Shown: positions 1-8,032, counted from the first letter of the stretch. The stretch is DNA of 37,517 nt from Rhodopirellula sp. (GCA_013203845.1 JABMPE010000461.1:1-37517); one strand, 5' to 3'. A program made the numbers and translations. Notes: generated from the sequence alone by a model not told the origin.

Positions 1-60
1 GAACAGCTCCGCACCGTCCGGCAGTCGCTTGGTGACGGACTTTTTCCTGAGACTTCCCAT
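1..60 (-). CDS. Truncated divergent copy of the integrase N-terminus (partial)
   Basis: On the minus strand an ATG at 60-58 opens a frame whose 20 visible codons encode the same residues as the start of the integrase at 123 (MGSLRKKSVT and onward). An AGGAAGG motif precedes it, identical to the one before the integrase. It runs off the window edge. It may be the start of a second, divergently oriented recombinase gene, a short inverted duplication of only the gene start, or an assembly fold-back. There is no room for a promoter between the two start codons beyond the 22-base spacer and the two ribosome-binding sites, which argues against two normally expressed divergent genes. Confidence 0.45.
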   Translation of the reverse strand, partial: MGSLRKKSVTKRLPDGAELF

Positions 61-80
61 TGTTGTTGCCTTCCTGAGAA
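1..80. repeat. Left arm of an 80-bp inverted repeat
   Basis: Bases 1-80 are the reverse complement of 103-182 with one mismatch (position 61 against 122). The spacer (81-102) is 22 bases of GC-rich sequence. The arm contains an AGGAAGG ribosome-binding site, a start codon and 19 further codons, all mirrored in the right arm. It begins at the first base of the window, so its full length is unknown. Confidence 0.95.
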
Positions 81-102
81 GACCGCAGCCGCGGGCGTGA
101 GC

Positions 103-182
103 TTCTCAGGAAGGCAACAACGATGGGAAGTCTCAGGAAAAAGTCCGTCACCAAGCGACTGCCGGACGGTGCGGAGCTGTTC
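103..182. repeat. Right arm of the 80-bp inverted repeat
   Basis: This is the mirror copy of bases 1-80, with 79 of 80 positions complementary. The mismatch is the base just before the integrase ATG (G at 122, where the left copy would give A). The arm covers the ribosome-binding site and first 20 codons of the integrase gene. Confidence 0.95.
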
Positions 183-2000
183 GACAAAAAGGGCGAGCGG
201 TTCGCCCGCTGGACCGAAAGCACTCGCAAGCTGGCCGCGCTACCCAAAGGCGCGACGGTTACCGTCGCCGATGAGGAATCGGTGGCCGTCTGGATCGACC
301 GGCACGGCCAGGAGCGTTCTGCTCTGGTGGTTGTCGGTCGCGATGGCTCAAAAAAGTACCGGGTGGAACGCATCCGGACCGCACCAGTCACCACGGGCAA
401 AGATGGCTCGCTGCGAATTGTCGTCGAGTCTGGCAAGTGGTTCGCTCGATTTCGGGATTCGACCGGGTACATCGTGGAACGCTCGACCGGCTGCAAGGAC
501 CGGGGGGCGGCTGAGAGTCTGCTGACGAAATGGGAACGGCGAACTGAACTGGTCAACGCGGAAGTGATCTCGTCCACCGAGGCCGCAATCTCCGATCACG
601 CCCGCACGGCTCTTGATGATCACCTCGATGGTTTCATCCGCAGCCTGAAGGCCGCTGGCCGTTCTGACCGACACGTTGACGACACGAACAGACTCGCCCG
701 GCAGATTGCCGCTGATTGCGGTTTCCGTGTCCTGCGCGACATTGAAGCCGAGCGGGTGGAATACTGGCTGGTTCAGAAACTCGACGCCGGCATGGCCGCA
801 CGAACCCGGAATTCGTACCTGCAGGCTCTGAAGGGTTTCTGTACCTGGTGTGTCCGCAATCGCAGACTGACATCGAACCCGCTGCAGAACATCGACAAGG
901 CCGATGAGAAGTCTGACCGGCGACTGGTTCGACGTGCTCTGACCGAAGCGGAACTGCTCAGGCTGTTGTACGTGACACGGTTAAGGCCGCTGGCAGAGAT
1001 TGGCCGGGAGTCCGTCCGGAAGCCGGCCAGCAAGGTTACCGGCAAACGTGATACCTGGAACCCGGCACCATTGACGTTTGAAACGATCGACGCGGCGGTG
1101 GAACTCGCCAGAACACGCCTGGCCGATAAGCCGGACCGCATCGCCGAACTGGAAGAACAGGGGCGGGAACGTGCTCTGATCGTAAAGACGCTGGTGCTGA
1201 CGGGGCTGCGGTCTGGTGAATTGCGGTCGATCACCATTGGCCAGGTTCACCTCGACGCGGCGATGCCGTACATCGAACTGGCGGCCAAAGACGAAAAGAA
1301 CCGCGACGGTTCCGACGTGCCGCTTCGCGATGACCTGGCCGAAGATCTCAGGGCGTGGCTCAAGAGTCGCCAGATGACACCGAGCACACTGCGGTTCGAC
1401 GGCGGGGATGCTTTACCGTCATCGACACCGCTGTTCTACGTGCCGTCCGGCCTGAGACGCATCCTCGACCGTGACCTGCAGGCGGCTGGCATCCCGAAAA
1501 AAGACGATCGGGGCCGGACAATCGACGTTCACGCCCTCAGGCACACATTCGGCACGATGCTCAGTCAGAACGGAGTCGCACCGAGAACGGCGCAATCGGC
1601 GATGAGGCACAGCAAGATCGACCTCACGATGAACTGCTACACCGACCCTCGACTGCTGGACGTGGCCGGAGCACTCGACCAACTGCCTGCGCTCAACCTG
1701 AACCGTCCAGCGAGCCAGGAATTCGACACCTCGCTGGTTACCGGCACCGACGACCAGAAAGGGGGAGTCCAGTTGGCTCAGTGGTTGGCCACAGACAGCG
1801 CCCCGATGTGCATATCAGGGGCAAAACCTGTCACTCTGGGCAAGATAACCGAAGCGCCGGCCGGACCAATGTTGCAGAGCAAAACAGGGCAAAAACATAA
1901 CGAAAAAGGCCCATTATCAACGATTGATAACGGGCCTTGTTCAAGGGTGAGTAACCGGGTTCGAACCGGCGACCTCCGGAATCACAATCCGGCGCTCTAA
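123..2000 (+). CDS. Tyrosine recombinase / phage-type integrase
   Basis: This is a site-specific recombinase of the tyrosine (lambda integrase) family, which would cut and rejoin DNA at an attachment site to move an integrative element. A SAM-like core-binding region lies at about residues 160-250. The catalytic domain follows, with R363 (TGLRSGEL), a lysine in the beta-hairpin near 389-392, H470 and R473 (HALRH), H496 (MRHSK) and the nucleophile Y506 (NCYTDP), so the full set is present. The protein is 625 residues, long for the family. The excess is an N-terminal domain of about 150 residues and a tail after 520. Codons 594-605 coincide with the tRNA-His terminator and codons 608-625 lie inside the tRNA-His gene, so the last 30 or so residues are probably a by-product of integration at the tRNA. 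The start is set by AGGAAGG at 108-114. The first 20 codons lie inside an inverted repeat. The element it belongs to should extend leftward out of the window. Confidence 0.93.
   Translation: MGSLRKKSVTKRLPDGAELFDKKGERFARWTESTRKLAALPKGATVTVADEESVAVWIDRHGQERSALVVVGRDGSKKYRVERIRTAPVTTGKDGSLRIVVESGKWFARFRDSTGYIVERSTGCKDRGAAESLLTKWERRTELVNAEVISSTEAAISDHARTALDDHLDGFIRSLKAAGRSDRHVDDTNRLARQIAADCGFRVLRDIEAERVEYWLVQKLDAGMAARTRNSYLQALKGFCTWCVRNRRLTSNPLQNIDKADEKSDRRLVRRALTEAELLRLLYVTRLRPLAEIGRESVRKPASKVTGKRDTWNPAPLTFETIDAAVELARTRLADKPDRIAELEEQGRERALIVKTLVLTGLRSGELRSITIGQVHLDAAMPYIELAAKDEKNRDGSDVPLRDDLAEDLRAWLKSRQMTPSTLRFDGGDALPSSTPLFYVPSGLRRILDRDLQAAGIPKKDDRGRTIDVHALRHTFGTMLSQNGVAPRTAQSAMRHSKIDLTMNCYTDPRLLDVAGALDQLPALNLNRPASQEFDTSLVTGTDDQKGGVQLAQWLATDSAPMCISGAKPVTLGKITEAPAGPMLQSKTGQKHNEKGPLSTIDNGPCSRVSNRVRTGDLRNHNPAL
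1903..1937 (-). terminator. Intrinsic terminator of tRNA-His
   Basis: Arms 1907-1920 and 1924-1937 form a 14-bp stem with a 3-base loop and a single wobble-type mismatch. Read on the minus strand the stem is followed by a run of five T. It lies 8 bases past the tRNA-His 3' end, so it terminates the tRNA transcript. It lies inside the integrase reading frame on the other strand. Confidence 0.85.
1921..1980. other. Probable attachment site (att) at the tRNA-His 3' end
   Basis: The integrase gene abuts and overlaps the 3' half of tRNA-His, the usual arrangement where an element has integrated into a tRNA gene. The crossover core is expected within the T arm, acceptor 3' strand and nearby terminator. 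The exact core cannot be fixed because the other end of the element, with the direct repeat of this segment, lies outside the window to the left. No second copy of the tRNA 3' end was noticed within the window. Confidence 0.55.
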
Positions 2001-2020
2001 CCAACTGAGCTATACCCACC
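1946..2020 (-). tRNA. tRNA-His (anticodon GTG)
   Basis: The minus strand folds as a complete tRNA. The acceptor stem has an encoded extra G at position -1 pairing with C73, the identity mark of tRNA-His. The D arm is standard (GCTC...GAGC). The anticodon stem CCGGA/TCCGG encloses GTG, and the T arm has loop TTCGAAC. The CCA end is not encoded. It is followed by its own terminator and overlaps the 3' end of the integrase gene on the opposite strand. tRNA 3' ends are classical integration sites, and the gene has stayed intact. Confidence 0.97.
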
Positions 2021-2058
2021 ATATTTCCGGTATTCGCGGCGATCAGCGAGAGCCCGGT

Positions 2059-2087
2059 ACGATACTGACGCGAAATTTGGTTTGCAA
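2059..2087 (-). promoter_or_regulatory. Possible sigma-70-type promoter of tRNA-His
   Basis: On the minus strand TTGCAA (2087-2082) and TATCGT (2064-2059) are separated by exactly 17 bases, each matching 4 of 6 consensus positions. A GC-rich discriminator (ACCGGGC) follows, as is common for stable-RNA promoters. The start of transcription would be about 30 bases before the tRNA. Otherwise the 2021-2315 stretch shows no gene. Confidence 0.4.
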
Positions 2088-2315
2088 GTTTCGCAAACTG
2101 AACGCCAGAGTGGACACCCACGACACCATTCAGACAGTCTGACCCGGATAAAGGTTCTTAAAAAGTACTTTGCCGGCATCAGGTTACCGGAGCATTCGAG
2201 GCATTTTTCACGGGTGATGTCTCGAAAACACTGCCGACGAACACCGCATTCGGAACGGTTGAATTCGATGGCTGGCGGGCGTGTTTGCGGGGCGAGTGTC
2301 GACGAGTTTGTGAAT

Positions 2316-2792
2316 CTATGGGTTCGTGAAGTCGTTCAGAGGGTTGCTGACCCGTACCTGGTCAGGCTGATACTGGCCTTCGCCAGCCTGGTGCCGGCGA
2401 CCGTGGAACCAGCCGAGTTTGACTTTCGACCACCACGGAGCATAGTCCCAGCCCCATGTACCTTCCCGGCGACAGACTCGGGTGTCACCGCCGAACGTGG
2501 CTCCACCGCCAACATAGTAACCGGCGTAGTGTCGATCGTCCTCGCAGCTTGCCCACGGAGCGTAGCACTGCGGATTGCCAGCTCGCTGCAGCTGTTCCCA
2601 GTTGGTCTTCGACTCCTGATACTTCCACTTATGCTGACCAAAGAAGCTGGTTCGAGGGTCCAGATCGATCCGTTCTTTCAACTTGGCGAAGAAGCCCTGT
2701 TCCGGCTCGGGATCCGCTGCGAATGTCGCAGACGAAGCGAAACTCAGCCACAAACCAGCCAGCACGCCGAACAGGCACATCCGTGAAAACAT
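2316..2792 (-). CDS. Small secreted protein of unknown function
   Basis: A 158-residue protein that I do not recognise. The start at 2792 is chosen because it places a clear signal peptide (hydrophobic residues 5-20, cleavage near ATFAA at 23-26) at the N-terminus; an upstream in-frame start at 2897 would bury it. The mature part has three cysteines (76, 83, 107) and is rich in aromatic and glycine residues (GYYVGGGATFGG, GTWGWDYAPWW), suggesting a compact extracytoplasmic domain. The gene lies 101 bases downstream of the giant metallopeptidase-like gene on the same strand and may be co-transcribed with it. Secreted proteins of this kind are common in planctomycetes. The function is unknown. 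Confidence 0.7.
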   Translation of the reverse strand: MFSRMCLFGVLAGLWLSFASSATFAADPEPEQGFFAKLKERIDLDPRTSFFGQHKWKYQESKTNWEQLQRAGNPQCYAPWASCEDDRHYAGYYVGGGATFGGDTRVCRREGTWGWDYAPWWSKVKLGWFHGRRHQAGEGQYQPDQVRVSNPLNDFTNP

Positions 2793-2893
2793 CGCGACCA
2801 CCCTGTCGAGACTCTGCGAAAGTGTCACAGAACGCAGGTCAGCCTGGAGTTTCGCTGCAAAAGTCCACTCAAGCTGACACCAGTCTCTGGCGA

Positions 2894-5800
2894 TCAACCT
2901 CGCGGATTCCGCAGGAACTTCTGGTAAGGAAGACGAACCTGGTTAACGAAGACTTCATCGGCGCGGATGACTGCATCTGGAGGAAGGAATCCCTGCGCAC
3001 CCGCAAAGGTTACCACGTCGTCCTGATCGACACCGTCACCGGAAACGCCAAACCCGCCGATCAATTTCCCGTTTGCTCCGTAAACTGGCGTGCTTCCGGG
3101 GAAGAAAACGATCCCGTTCTGATGTCGCTTTGAATCGGTCGCCGGATCGCCAGATCCGACGACGCCGTCTCCTGGATCGCGGAAGTTGGTGTTCGGGTGG
3201 AACGCGTCGTTGCCCAGTACCGAATCGAACGCGCTGATGTTGATCGGAAGGTTGGTCTCAACGAGTGCCGCTCCGTTTGCTTGTCCACCGATTGGCAGTC
3301 CGGTGGCGACGGCAATGTCCTGCAGGATCGAGAACGTATCGTTCGGAGGACCGGCATCGATGCCGTCCGGGAAGCGGGGTTCGGACAGGAAGCGGATCGT
3401 TCGGTTGGTGAACGCCGTCCCTGCGGGAACGCCGGGAACCTGGTCGATGGGCTGCAGAGCCGTTGCGTCGGCGTAGTAGGCCGTGTTGCGAGCTTTCGCG
3501 ACAGCCACGTCGATCGAGAAGACCGTTGCGTCACGCATACGGAACAGCCCGAGTACTTCACCGGTTGTGTCCGTCACCGCAAAGACCATCCGTGTGCGAC
3601 TGCTGACCGGAAGTCGCACCGCCGCTCGTACCAGTTGAGCCTCGGCGTTCGCCTGGTTGATGATCTGCTCGACCTGGGCTGCCGTGATATCCGGACCAGG
3701 GACGCCGTCGAGGTCGGCACCGTCGTGCGGCGTCACCAGCCAGCCAAACGGAACGCACTCGCCGTTGATGGCCAGGTCGCCGCCCGTGTTAACTGGTTGG
3801 TCGGTTCCGTTGACCGCTCCGGTCAACGGTCCCAGATTGTTATTTCCGAATCGGATCAGATCCTGCAGACCCAGAACACCGGCCGTTGGCCCAATGACTT
3901 CCAGCTGAATACCGACGAGGTCGAGCCGGCCAAACGGAATGTCCAGATCGGCGACGGGATGGAACGGCGGCTTCGCACCTGTCGCAATCGCGTTGGCCCC
4001 GTTGCTGCCGCCAGCGGCGACAACAGCGATAAACTCGGCTTCCAGAACTTTCGGAGCGTTGTTCCGGTCGTTTTCCGTCTGTCCGACGCCAGCCTGGAAG
4101 TCTTGCTCGAAGACCGCCGTGCCGTCTGTACCTGGGAAGAAGACTCCGATACCGCCGATCAGAGTTTCGCCAACGTTGTCACCATCCGTATCTCTGAATA
4201 ACGGAACTCCGCCGGGGAGTGTTGCAATGCCTCGGGACTGGCCTGCGGGATAGACTCCCGACACAAAGCCGTAAGATTCAGGAGCGGACAGTCGCAGGCT
4301 GTCTGCCAAGCCGTTCATGTCGACGTCGGGGTTGTCCGGGTAGGTGTCTCCGTTTGTGTCGAGCGGTACCCAGGCCGTATCGATGTTGAAGCGGTTTGTC
4401 AGCGTGATGTCGTCCGCCGTGCCGCGTACACCGTCTTCGCCCGGATGGACGATCGAATCTCGATTGGTGTGCTCAATGGCGAACAGGTCAACGGGCGGCG
4501 TGAAGGCAATTTCCGGTGGGAAGTGCCCGCCCAGACCAATGGGAGCCACAAACCCGGGACCTCGAAGTAAAGGGTCGGCACTGTTGGGGTTGGAGTTGAC
4601 TTCACGGAACGTCACCGTCGACTGACTGATGAACCGAACAAGCCGCGACGTCAGAGGAGCGAATGTGCCATTGATCGGATCGCCGTTCGAGAAGAACGCC
4701 GCCGTGCGGGCTTTGGCAACAGCGCCGTCGATGGCAAAAGTCAGCAGCTGGGGATCGGCCTGAATTCCGGCGTCAACACCCGCTTCGACACGAACACCCA
4801 GGATGTTTCCACCGCGGTCCACGATCGCAATGATTGCATCTTCGCTCGTCGAAACCTGCGTCGCATAGTCAAGAATCGATGACACTTCCGCCGCCGTCAG
4901 TTGCGGATAATCAGTGAACATCGCATGCAGTCCATGCAGCGCGGCGTCCTGGGGGGCTTCGATACTGATATTACCGATGTCTGAACTGGCGACGGCATAT
5001 TCGTAAGTTCCGAGCCCACGTTCCCGATCATAGTTCGGGTTCATGATGTTCGCAGTGCTTCCGGTCGTTGCATCTTCGAGCCCCAGCACGTGGCCGATTT
5101 CATGACCGATGATTGTGGAAAAGTCGAAGGTTCCGTCGGGATTGCCGTTATCGATGCCGGTGTCGAGGTTCTCAGAATGGTCGACCAGGATGATTCGCTG
5201 GAACTCGGATTCGCCGGTGTCGAACTGCGTTTCGATCGTGCCGCCAAGACCGAGCACTTCGCCTCGCGAACTTTCGTGGCCAACCGCTTCCAGCGCTCCT
5301 TTGTAAATAATCACGACGTCGGAATCCGGAGCCGTCGAGTCCTGGACGAAGGTAACTTGATTTCCGGTAGCCTGCTCCCACTTCGCGAAAGCGGCACCCG
5401 CGCTGGCTTCTTCTGCTGCCGTGATTTCGTTCTGGTAGCCGCCGAAGTCCCGGAAGTCGTAGCGAATCACAATCTGTTCGCCGTTAACCGTTTGCGAGCC
5501 TGCTGTGGCGGACTGATTCGTCCCACTTGCTGCCTGCGGGGTTGTCTTGTCCGCGACAGGCGGCGCAAACGCTGTACCGCTGCTCGAACCACTTCCACTT
5601 CCACTTCCACCGCCGCCACCACCAACCGAGGCAGATCCGGGCGTCGGAGCCTGAGCGACTGCCGTTGGGCCTGAGCCACCGGCAAACGTCAGATCGAAGT
5701 TGGACGAGATCTGGTGCTCGCTGCTGTTCTTTATTGCCTGATCTTCGAGCTCTTCAGCGGCCTGATTGGAAACGGGTTTCGGATCAGCGTCGTCGCTGTC

Positions 5801-6412
5801 TTCGTCGTCTGACTCGGCCGATTCCGGCTTGTTGGATTTTCTGGCCTGACCTTCGGCATCGGAAATTTCTTCTACGTCCTCACCGGACAGCAGCTGACCG
5901 AGGTCGGCTAGTGCGTCCTCGCTGAAGGCCAACTCTTCACCAGCCTGGCTGGCTGCTGAATTCCGGTCGGCAGCTGAGGACTCATCGGACGACCGGGCGT
6001 TGACTTGACCGGCCTGATCAGCGTCGGTTGAACTGGTCGGCGAGTTCTTTGTCGATGCGCTGTCTGACTGCCTGTCAGCGGTTGGATGACCAGACTCGTC
6101 GTCGGGCCGGGCTTCGTGCTGACGAGCAAGCCAGTCGAATTGAAGCTCCAGTCTCTGGAAACCATCGCCGGCATCCATCAATGAAATGTCCACTGCGGAC
6201 AGGTTGTCGATCTCGTGCTTTGCCAGCAGGTCGACGGTTGAGATGGGCAGTAAATCGCCCGTCGGGACGCCCGTTTCAGTGGGGACGAGGCTGCCCAGCA
6301 GCAGCTTCTGCTCCAGTTGCTCGGTCACGTTGACGGAACGGCCTGCGGTGCGCTTGCGACCCTGCCGGCCAAAGACTCTGGAATAATTCGACGATTGACG
6401 AAACCACGACAC
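2894..6412 (-). CDS. Giant secreted metallopeptidase-like protein with two GlcG/HbpS-like domains
   Basis: An 1172-residue protein, probably exported and surface-associated. The start is GTG at 6412-6410, preceded at ideal spacing by AGGGAGG (6425-6419); an upstream GTG at 6517 lacks such a site. The N-terminus carries a basic stretch and LEQKLLLG (residues 33-40), resembling the LEPRxLL motif found at the start of giant secreted proteins in planctomycetes and other bacteria. Residues about 60-300 are acidic, Ser/Gly-rich low complexity. A zinc metallopeptidase motif follows, HEIGHVLGLED (H437, E438, H441, D447), with a downstream Met-turn-like NIMNP, so the third ligand would be Asp as in snapalysin. 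Two GlcG/HbpS-like (DUF336) units follow at about 500-810 and 905-1165, recognised by AIVDRGGNILGV, AKARTAAFF, LIGGIGV and, in the second, LIGGFGVSGDGVDQDD. HbpS proteins bind haem in some bacteria. Haem binding and protease activity here are inference. Confidence 0.8.
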   Translation of the reverse strand: MSWFRQSSNYSRVFGRQGRKRTAGRSVNVTEQLEQKLLLGSLVPTETGVPTGDLLPISTVDLLAKHEIDNLSAVDISLMDAGDGFQRLELQFDWLARQHEARPDDESGHPTADRQSDSASTKNSPTSSTDADQAGQVNARSSDESSAADRNSAASQAGEELAFSEDALADLGQLLSGEDVEEISDAEGQARKSNKPESAESDDEDSDDADPKPVSNQAAEELEDQAIKNSSEHQISSNFDLTFAGGSGPTAVAQAPTPGSASVGGGGGGSGSGSGSSSGTAFAPPVADKTTPQAASGTNQSATAGSQTVNGEQIVIRYDFRDFGGYQNEITAAEEASAGAAFAKWEQATGNQVTFVQDSTAPDSDVVIIYKGALEAVGHESSRGEVLGLGGTIETQFDTGESEFQRIILVDHSENLDTGIDNGNPDGTFDFSTIIGHEIGHVLGLEDATTGSTANIMNPNYDRERGLGTYEYAVASSDIGNISIEAPQDAALHGLHAMFTDYPQLTAAEVSSILDYATQVSTSEDAIIAIVDRGGNILGVRVEAGVDAGIQADPQLLTFAIDGAVAKARTAAFFSNGDPINGTFAPLTSRLVRFISQSTVTFREVNSNPNSADPLLRGPGFVAPIGLGGHFPPEIAFTPPVDLFAIEHTNRDSIVHPGEDGVRGTADDITLTNRFNIDTAWVPLDTNGDTYPDNPDVDMNGLADSLRLSAPESYGFVSGVYPAGQSRGIATLPGGVPLFRDTDGDNVGETLIGGIGVFFPGTDGTAVFEQDFQAGVGQTENDRNNAPKVLEAEFIAVVAAGGSNGANAIATGAKPPFHPVADLDIPFGRLDLVGIQLEVIGPTAGVLGLQDLIRFGNNNLGPLTGAVNGTDQPVNTGGDLAINGECVPFGWLVTPHDGADLDGVPGPDITAAQVEQIINQANAEAQLVRAAVRLPVSSRTRMVFAVTDTTGEVLGLFRMRDATVFSIDVAVAKARNTAYYADATALQPIDQVPGVPAGTAFTNRTIRFLSEPRFPDGIDAGPPNDTFSILQDIAVATGLPIGGQANGAALVETNLPINISAFDSVLGNDAFHPNTNFRDPGDGVVGSGDPATDSKRHQNGIVFFPGSTPVYGANGKLIGGFGVSGDGVDQDDVVTFAGAQGFLPPDAVIRADEVFVNQVRLPYQKFLRNPRG

Positions 6413-6418
6413 GTGCCA

Positions 6419-6425
6419 CCTCCCT
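6419..6425 (-). promoter_or_regulatory. Strong ribosome-binding site that sets the metallopeptidase start
   Basis: On the minus strand AGGGAGG lies 6 bases before GTG 6412-6410. This supports that GTG over the GTG at 6517 and gives an N-terminus (MSWFRQ...) followed by basic residues and the LEQKLLLG motif. Confidence 0.7.
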
Positions 6426-6967
6426 GCGGCGAACTCCCGAGCATCAGTCGCGAAAGTCCCTCCAGACTGAGCGCGACTCTTCCATCCGTTCTCTACGCAG
6501 AACGCTCGCGCAGACACGCGACGCGCTCTTCTCTTCCGAAATCGGAATAATCGGTACAGACAGTCAAATCGTTTTTGTACGAATCTCAGGAAAACTCGTC
6601 AGAAGGTTGCGACCTACCGCGTATTGGCCTTTGGTCAGCCCAGAATCACATCTGAAATTTCTGCCTGGAATTGGGAACTTTTCTGTCGGCAGGTCGTCAG
6701 AAAACCGCACTGGAAGTTCTTCTGGTGGAAACGCGAGATTTCAAATACGTCGCAACATGCTTCTACAGAAATGGTTACGAAGAGTTGCTGTCAGGATTTC
6801 CCTGGCAACAGGATCTCAATAGAGTGGTGGAATCTGGTTTTCGCTGCGATTTGGCGAACTCAGTTTCGATTAATGTTTGATGCGAATGCGGCATTCGACC
6901 CGAACGGATTCGAATTGGCCCTGTGTGGCCGCATTCGGTTTGAACCTGCAGGGCAGGACGACGAGCC
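6426..6967. other. Divergent intergenic region without a recognised gene
   Basis: About 540 bases between the start of the minus-strand giant gene and the plus-strand anti-sigma-like gene. It should hold promoters for both. Several short open frames exist, but none has a credible ribosome-binding site, recognisable motif or a residue composition like the neighbouring proteins. No sigma-factor gene is present, although one might be expected before an anti-sigma-like gene. I see no convincing -35/-10 pair. Confidence 0.5.
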
Positions 6968-8032
6968 ATGAACGGCACACCATCCCATGAAAAACTGTCA
7001 GCCTGGCTGGACGACGAACTGACGCTCGATGAGCGGGCAGAGGTCGAAAAGCTGCTGGCCGAATCTCCCGAGCTTCGTCAGGAACTGAACGAGCTGCAGC
7101 GTCTTTCCGGACGCCTGAAGGGGCTTCCTGTAGGCCGGGCGCCTGCTGAGTTGCAGCAGGCAGTTATGCGAGCCATCGAGCGTGAGACCCTGCTGGCCAA
7201 CGATGACTCAGCGGTTGTTACTCGTCAGGGACGACGTTTGCGAGTATTCACCACGGCTGCCGGGATTGCACTGGCGCTGGGAGCCGGGATCTGGTTGACC
7301 TCGAACCGCGGGTCAGAGTTGGCGGTTGTCAATCCGGCAGGCCCTGAAATCGTGACCGTCGAGAGGAACTCGGGGCCGGTCATGCAGGCCAACAGGCCCG
7401 ATCTGAAACATAAGCAGTTGTCAGTCGAACTTCCGACGCGACAGTTCGAAATTGACCGCACAAGGTTGGGGGCGGTTGATATTGGGGATATCGTCGAGGC
7501 GGTGCGGCGCGACGGTGAGTCCGTTTCGATTATTCGCCTGACCGTTGTTGACCGCGTGGCGGGTCTGGAATCGTTGCGGGTTCTGCTCGCTCACGAAGAC
7601 ATCCCTTTGGATGGTTCGACGAATCCTGTTGTGCCCGGGGACAAAGTGGGCAAAGGACTTGTCGCAGTTTTTGTCGAGTCGAAGTCTAGCCAGCTGAGCC
7701 GAACGATTGAGCAGATGGCCCGAGGTTTTGACATGGAAGCTCTGTCCGTTTCCGATGCGTTGCCCATCGCCGAACTGGATTCCAGCCTGAGGCAGGAACT
7801 GGGGCTCGCTGATTCCAGCGAAGAGCCGCGAAGCTCGCGAGCCGTGTCCGTTCAGGAAGGCAGTCCCCTGGGAAAGATGATTTCTGAATCGGGCAGCTAT
7901 GCGTCGAGTTCTGAATCGTCCGGCAAGCCGGTTGCGAGTGATCGTCCGGTTCGAGTGATCTTTGTTCTGACGGACGCTCCGACGACAGAACCGGCAGCCA
8001 AAGCCGCGACTCCCGGAAACGGCGCCGCGTAA
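6968..8032 (+). CDS. Membrane-anchored anti-sigma-factor-like protein
   Basis: A 354-residue protein. The N-terminal helical part (HEKLSAWLDDELTLDER at 7-23, then LLAESPELRQEL) resembles the cytoplasmic domain of RseA-type and other anti-sigma factors that hold an ECF sigma factor inactive. The HxxxCxxC zinc motif of ZAS anti-sigma factors is absent. One membrane segment lies at about 93-110. The remaining 240 residues should be periplasmic; they contain a region with a hydrophobic beta/alpha pattern (SIIRLTVVDRVAGLESLRVLL) and a Ser-rich tail. No ECF sigma gene is adjacent, so the partner is unknown. A terminator follows 41 bases after the stop, making this a single-gene unit. The anti-sigma role is inferred only from the N-terminal pattern. 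Confidence 0.65.
   Translation: MNGTPSHEKLSAWLDDELTLDERAEVEKLLAESPELRQELNELQRLSGRLKGLPVGRAPAELQQAVMRAIERETLLANDDSAVVTRQGRRLRVFTTAAGIALALGAGIWLTSNRGSELAVVNPAGPEIVTVERNSGPVMQANRPDLKHKQLSVELPTRQFEIDRTRLGAVDIGDIVEAVRRDGESVSIIRLTVVDRVAGLESLRVLLAHEDIPLDGSTNPVVPGDKVGKGLVAVFVESKSSQLSRTIEQMARGFDMEALSVSDALPIAELDSSLRQELGLADSSEEPRSSRAVSVQEGSPLGKMISESGSYASSSESSGKPVASDRPVRVIFVLTDAPTTEPAAKAATPGNGAA

Noticed and set aside
97-525. 142-codon plus frame overlapping the integrase start
   Set aside because: It is an out-of-frame shadow of the integrase gene with an Arg/Ser-rich composition and no motif.
1831-2121. Minus-strand 96-codon frame including VGIAQLVRAPDCDSGGRRFEPGYSP
   Set aside because: This is the translation of the tRNA-His gene, a well-known kind of false protein in databases.
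2082-2786. Plus-strand frames antisense to the small secreted protein (also 2456-3133)
   Set aside because: They lack ribosome-binding sites and motifs, while the opposite strand encodes a clear signal peptide.
3197-4201. 334-codon plus frame inside the giant metallopeptidase gene
   Set aside because: It is an antisense shadow in a high-GC gene; the opposite frame has recognisable domains across the same stretch.
6607-6971. Three overlapping short plus frames before the anti-sigma-like gene
   Set aside because: They show no family motif, no convincing ribosome-binding site and an unusual residue composition; none resembles a sigma factor.
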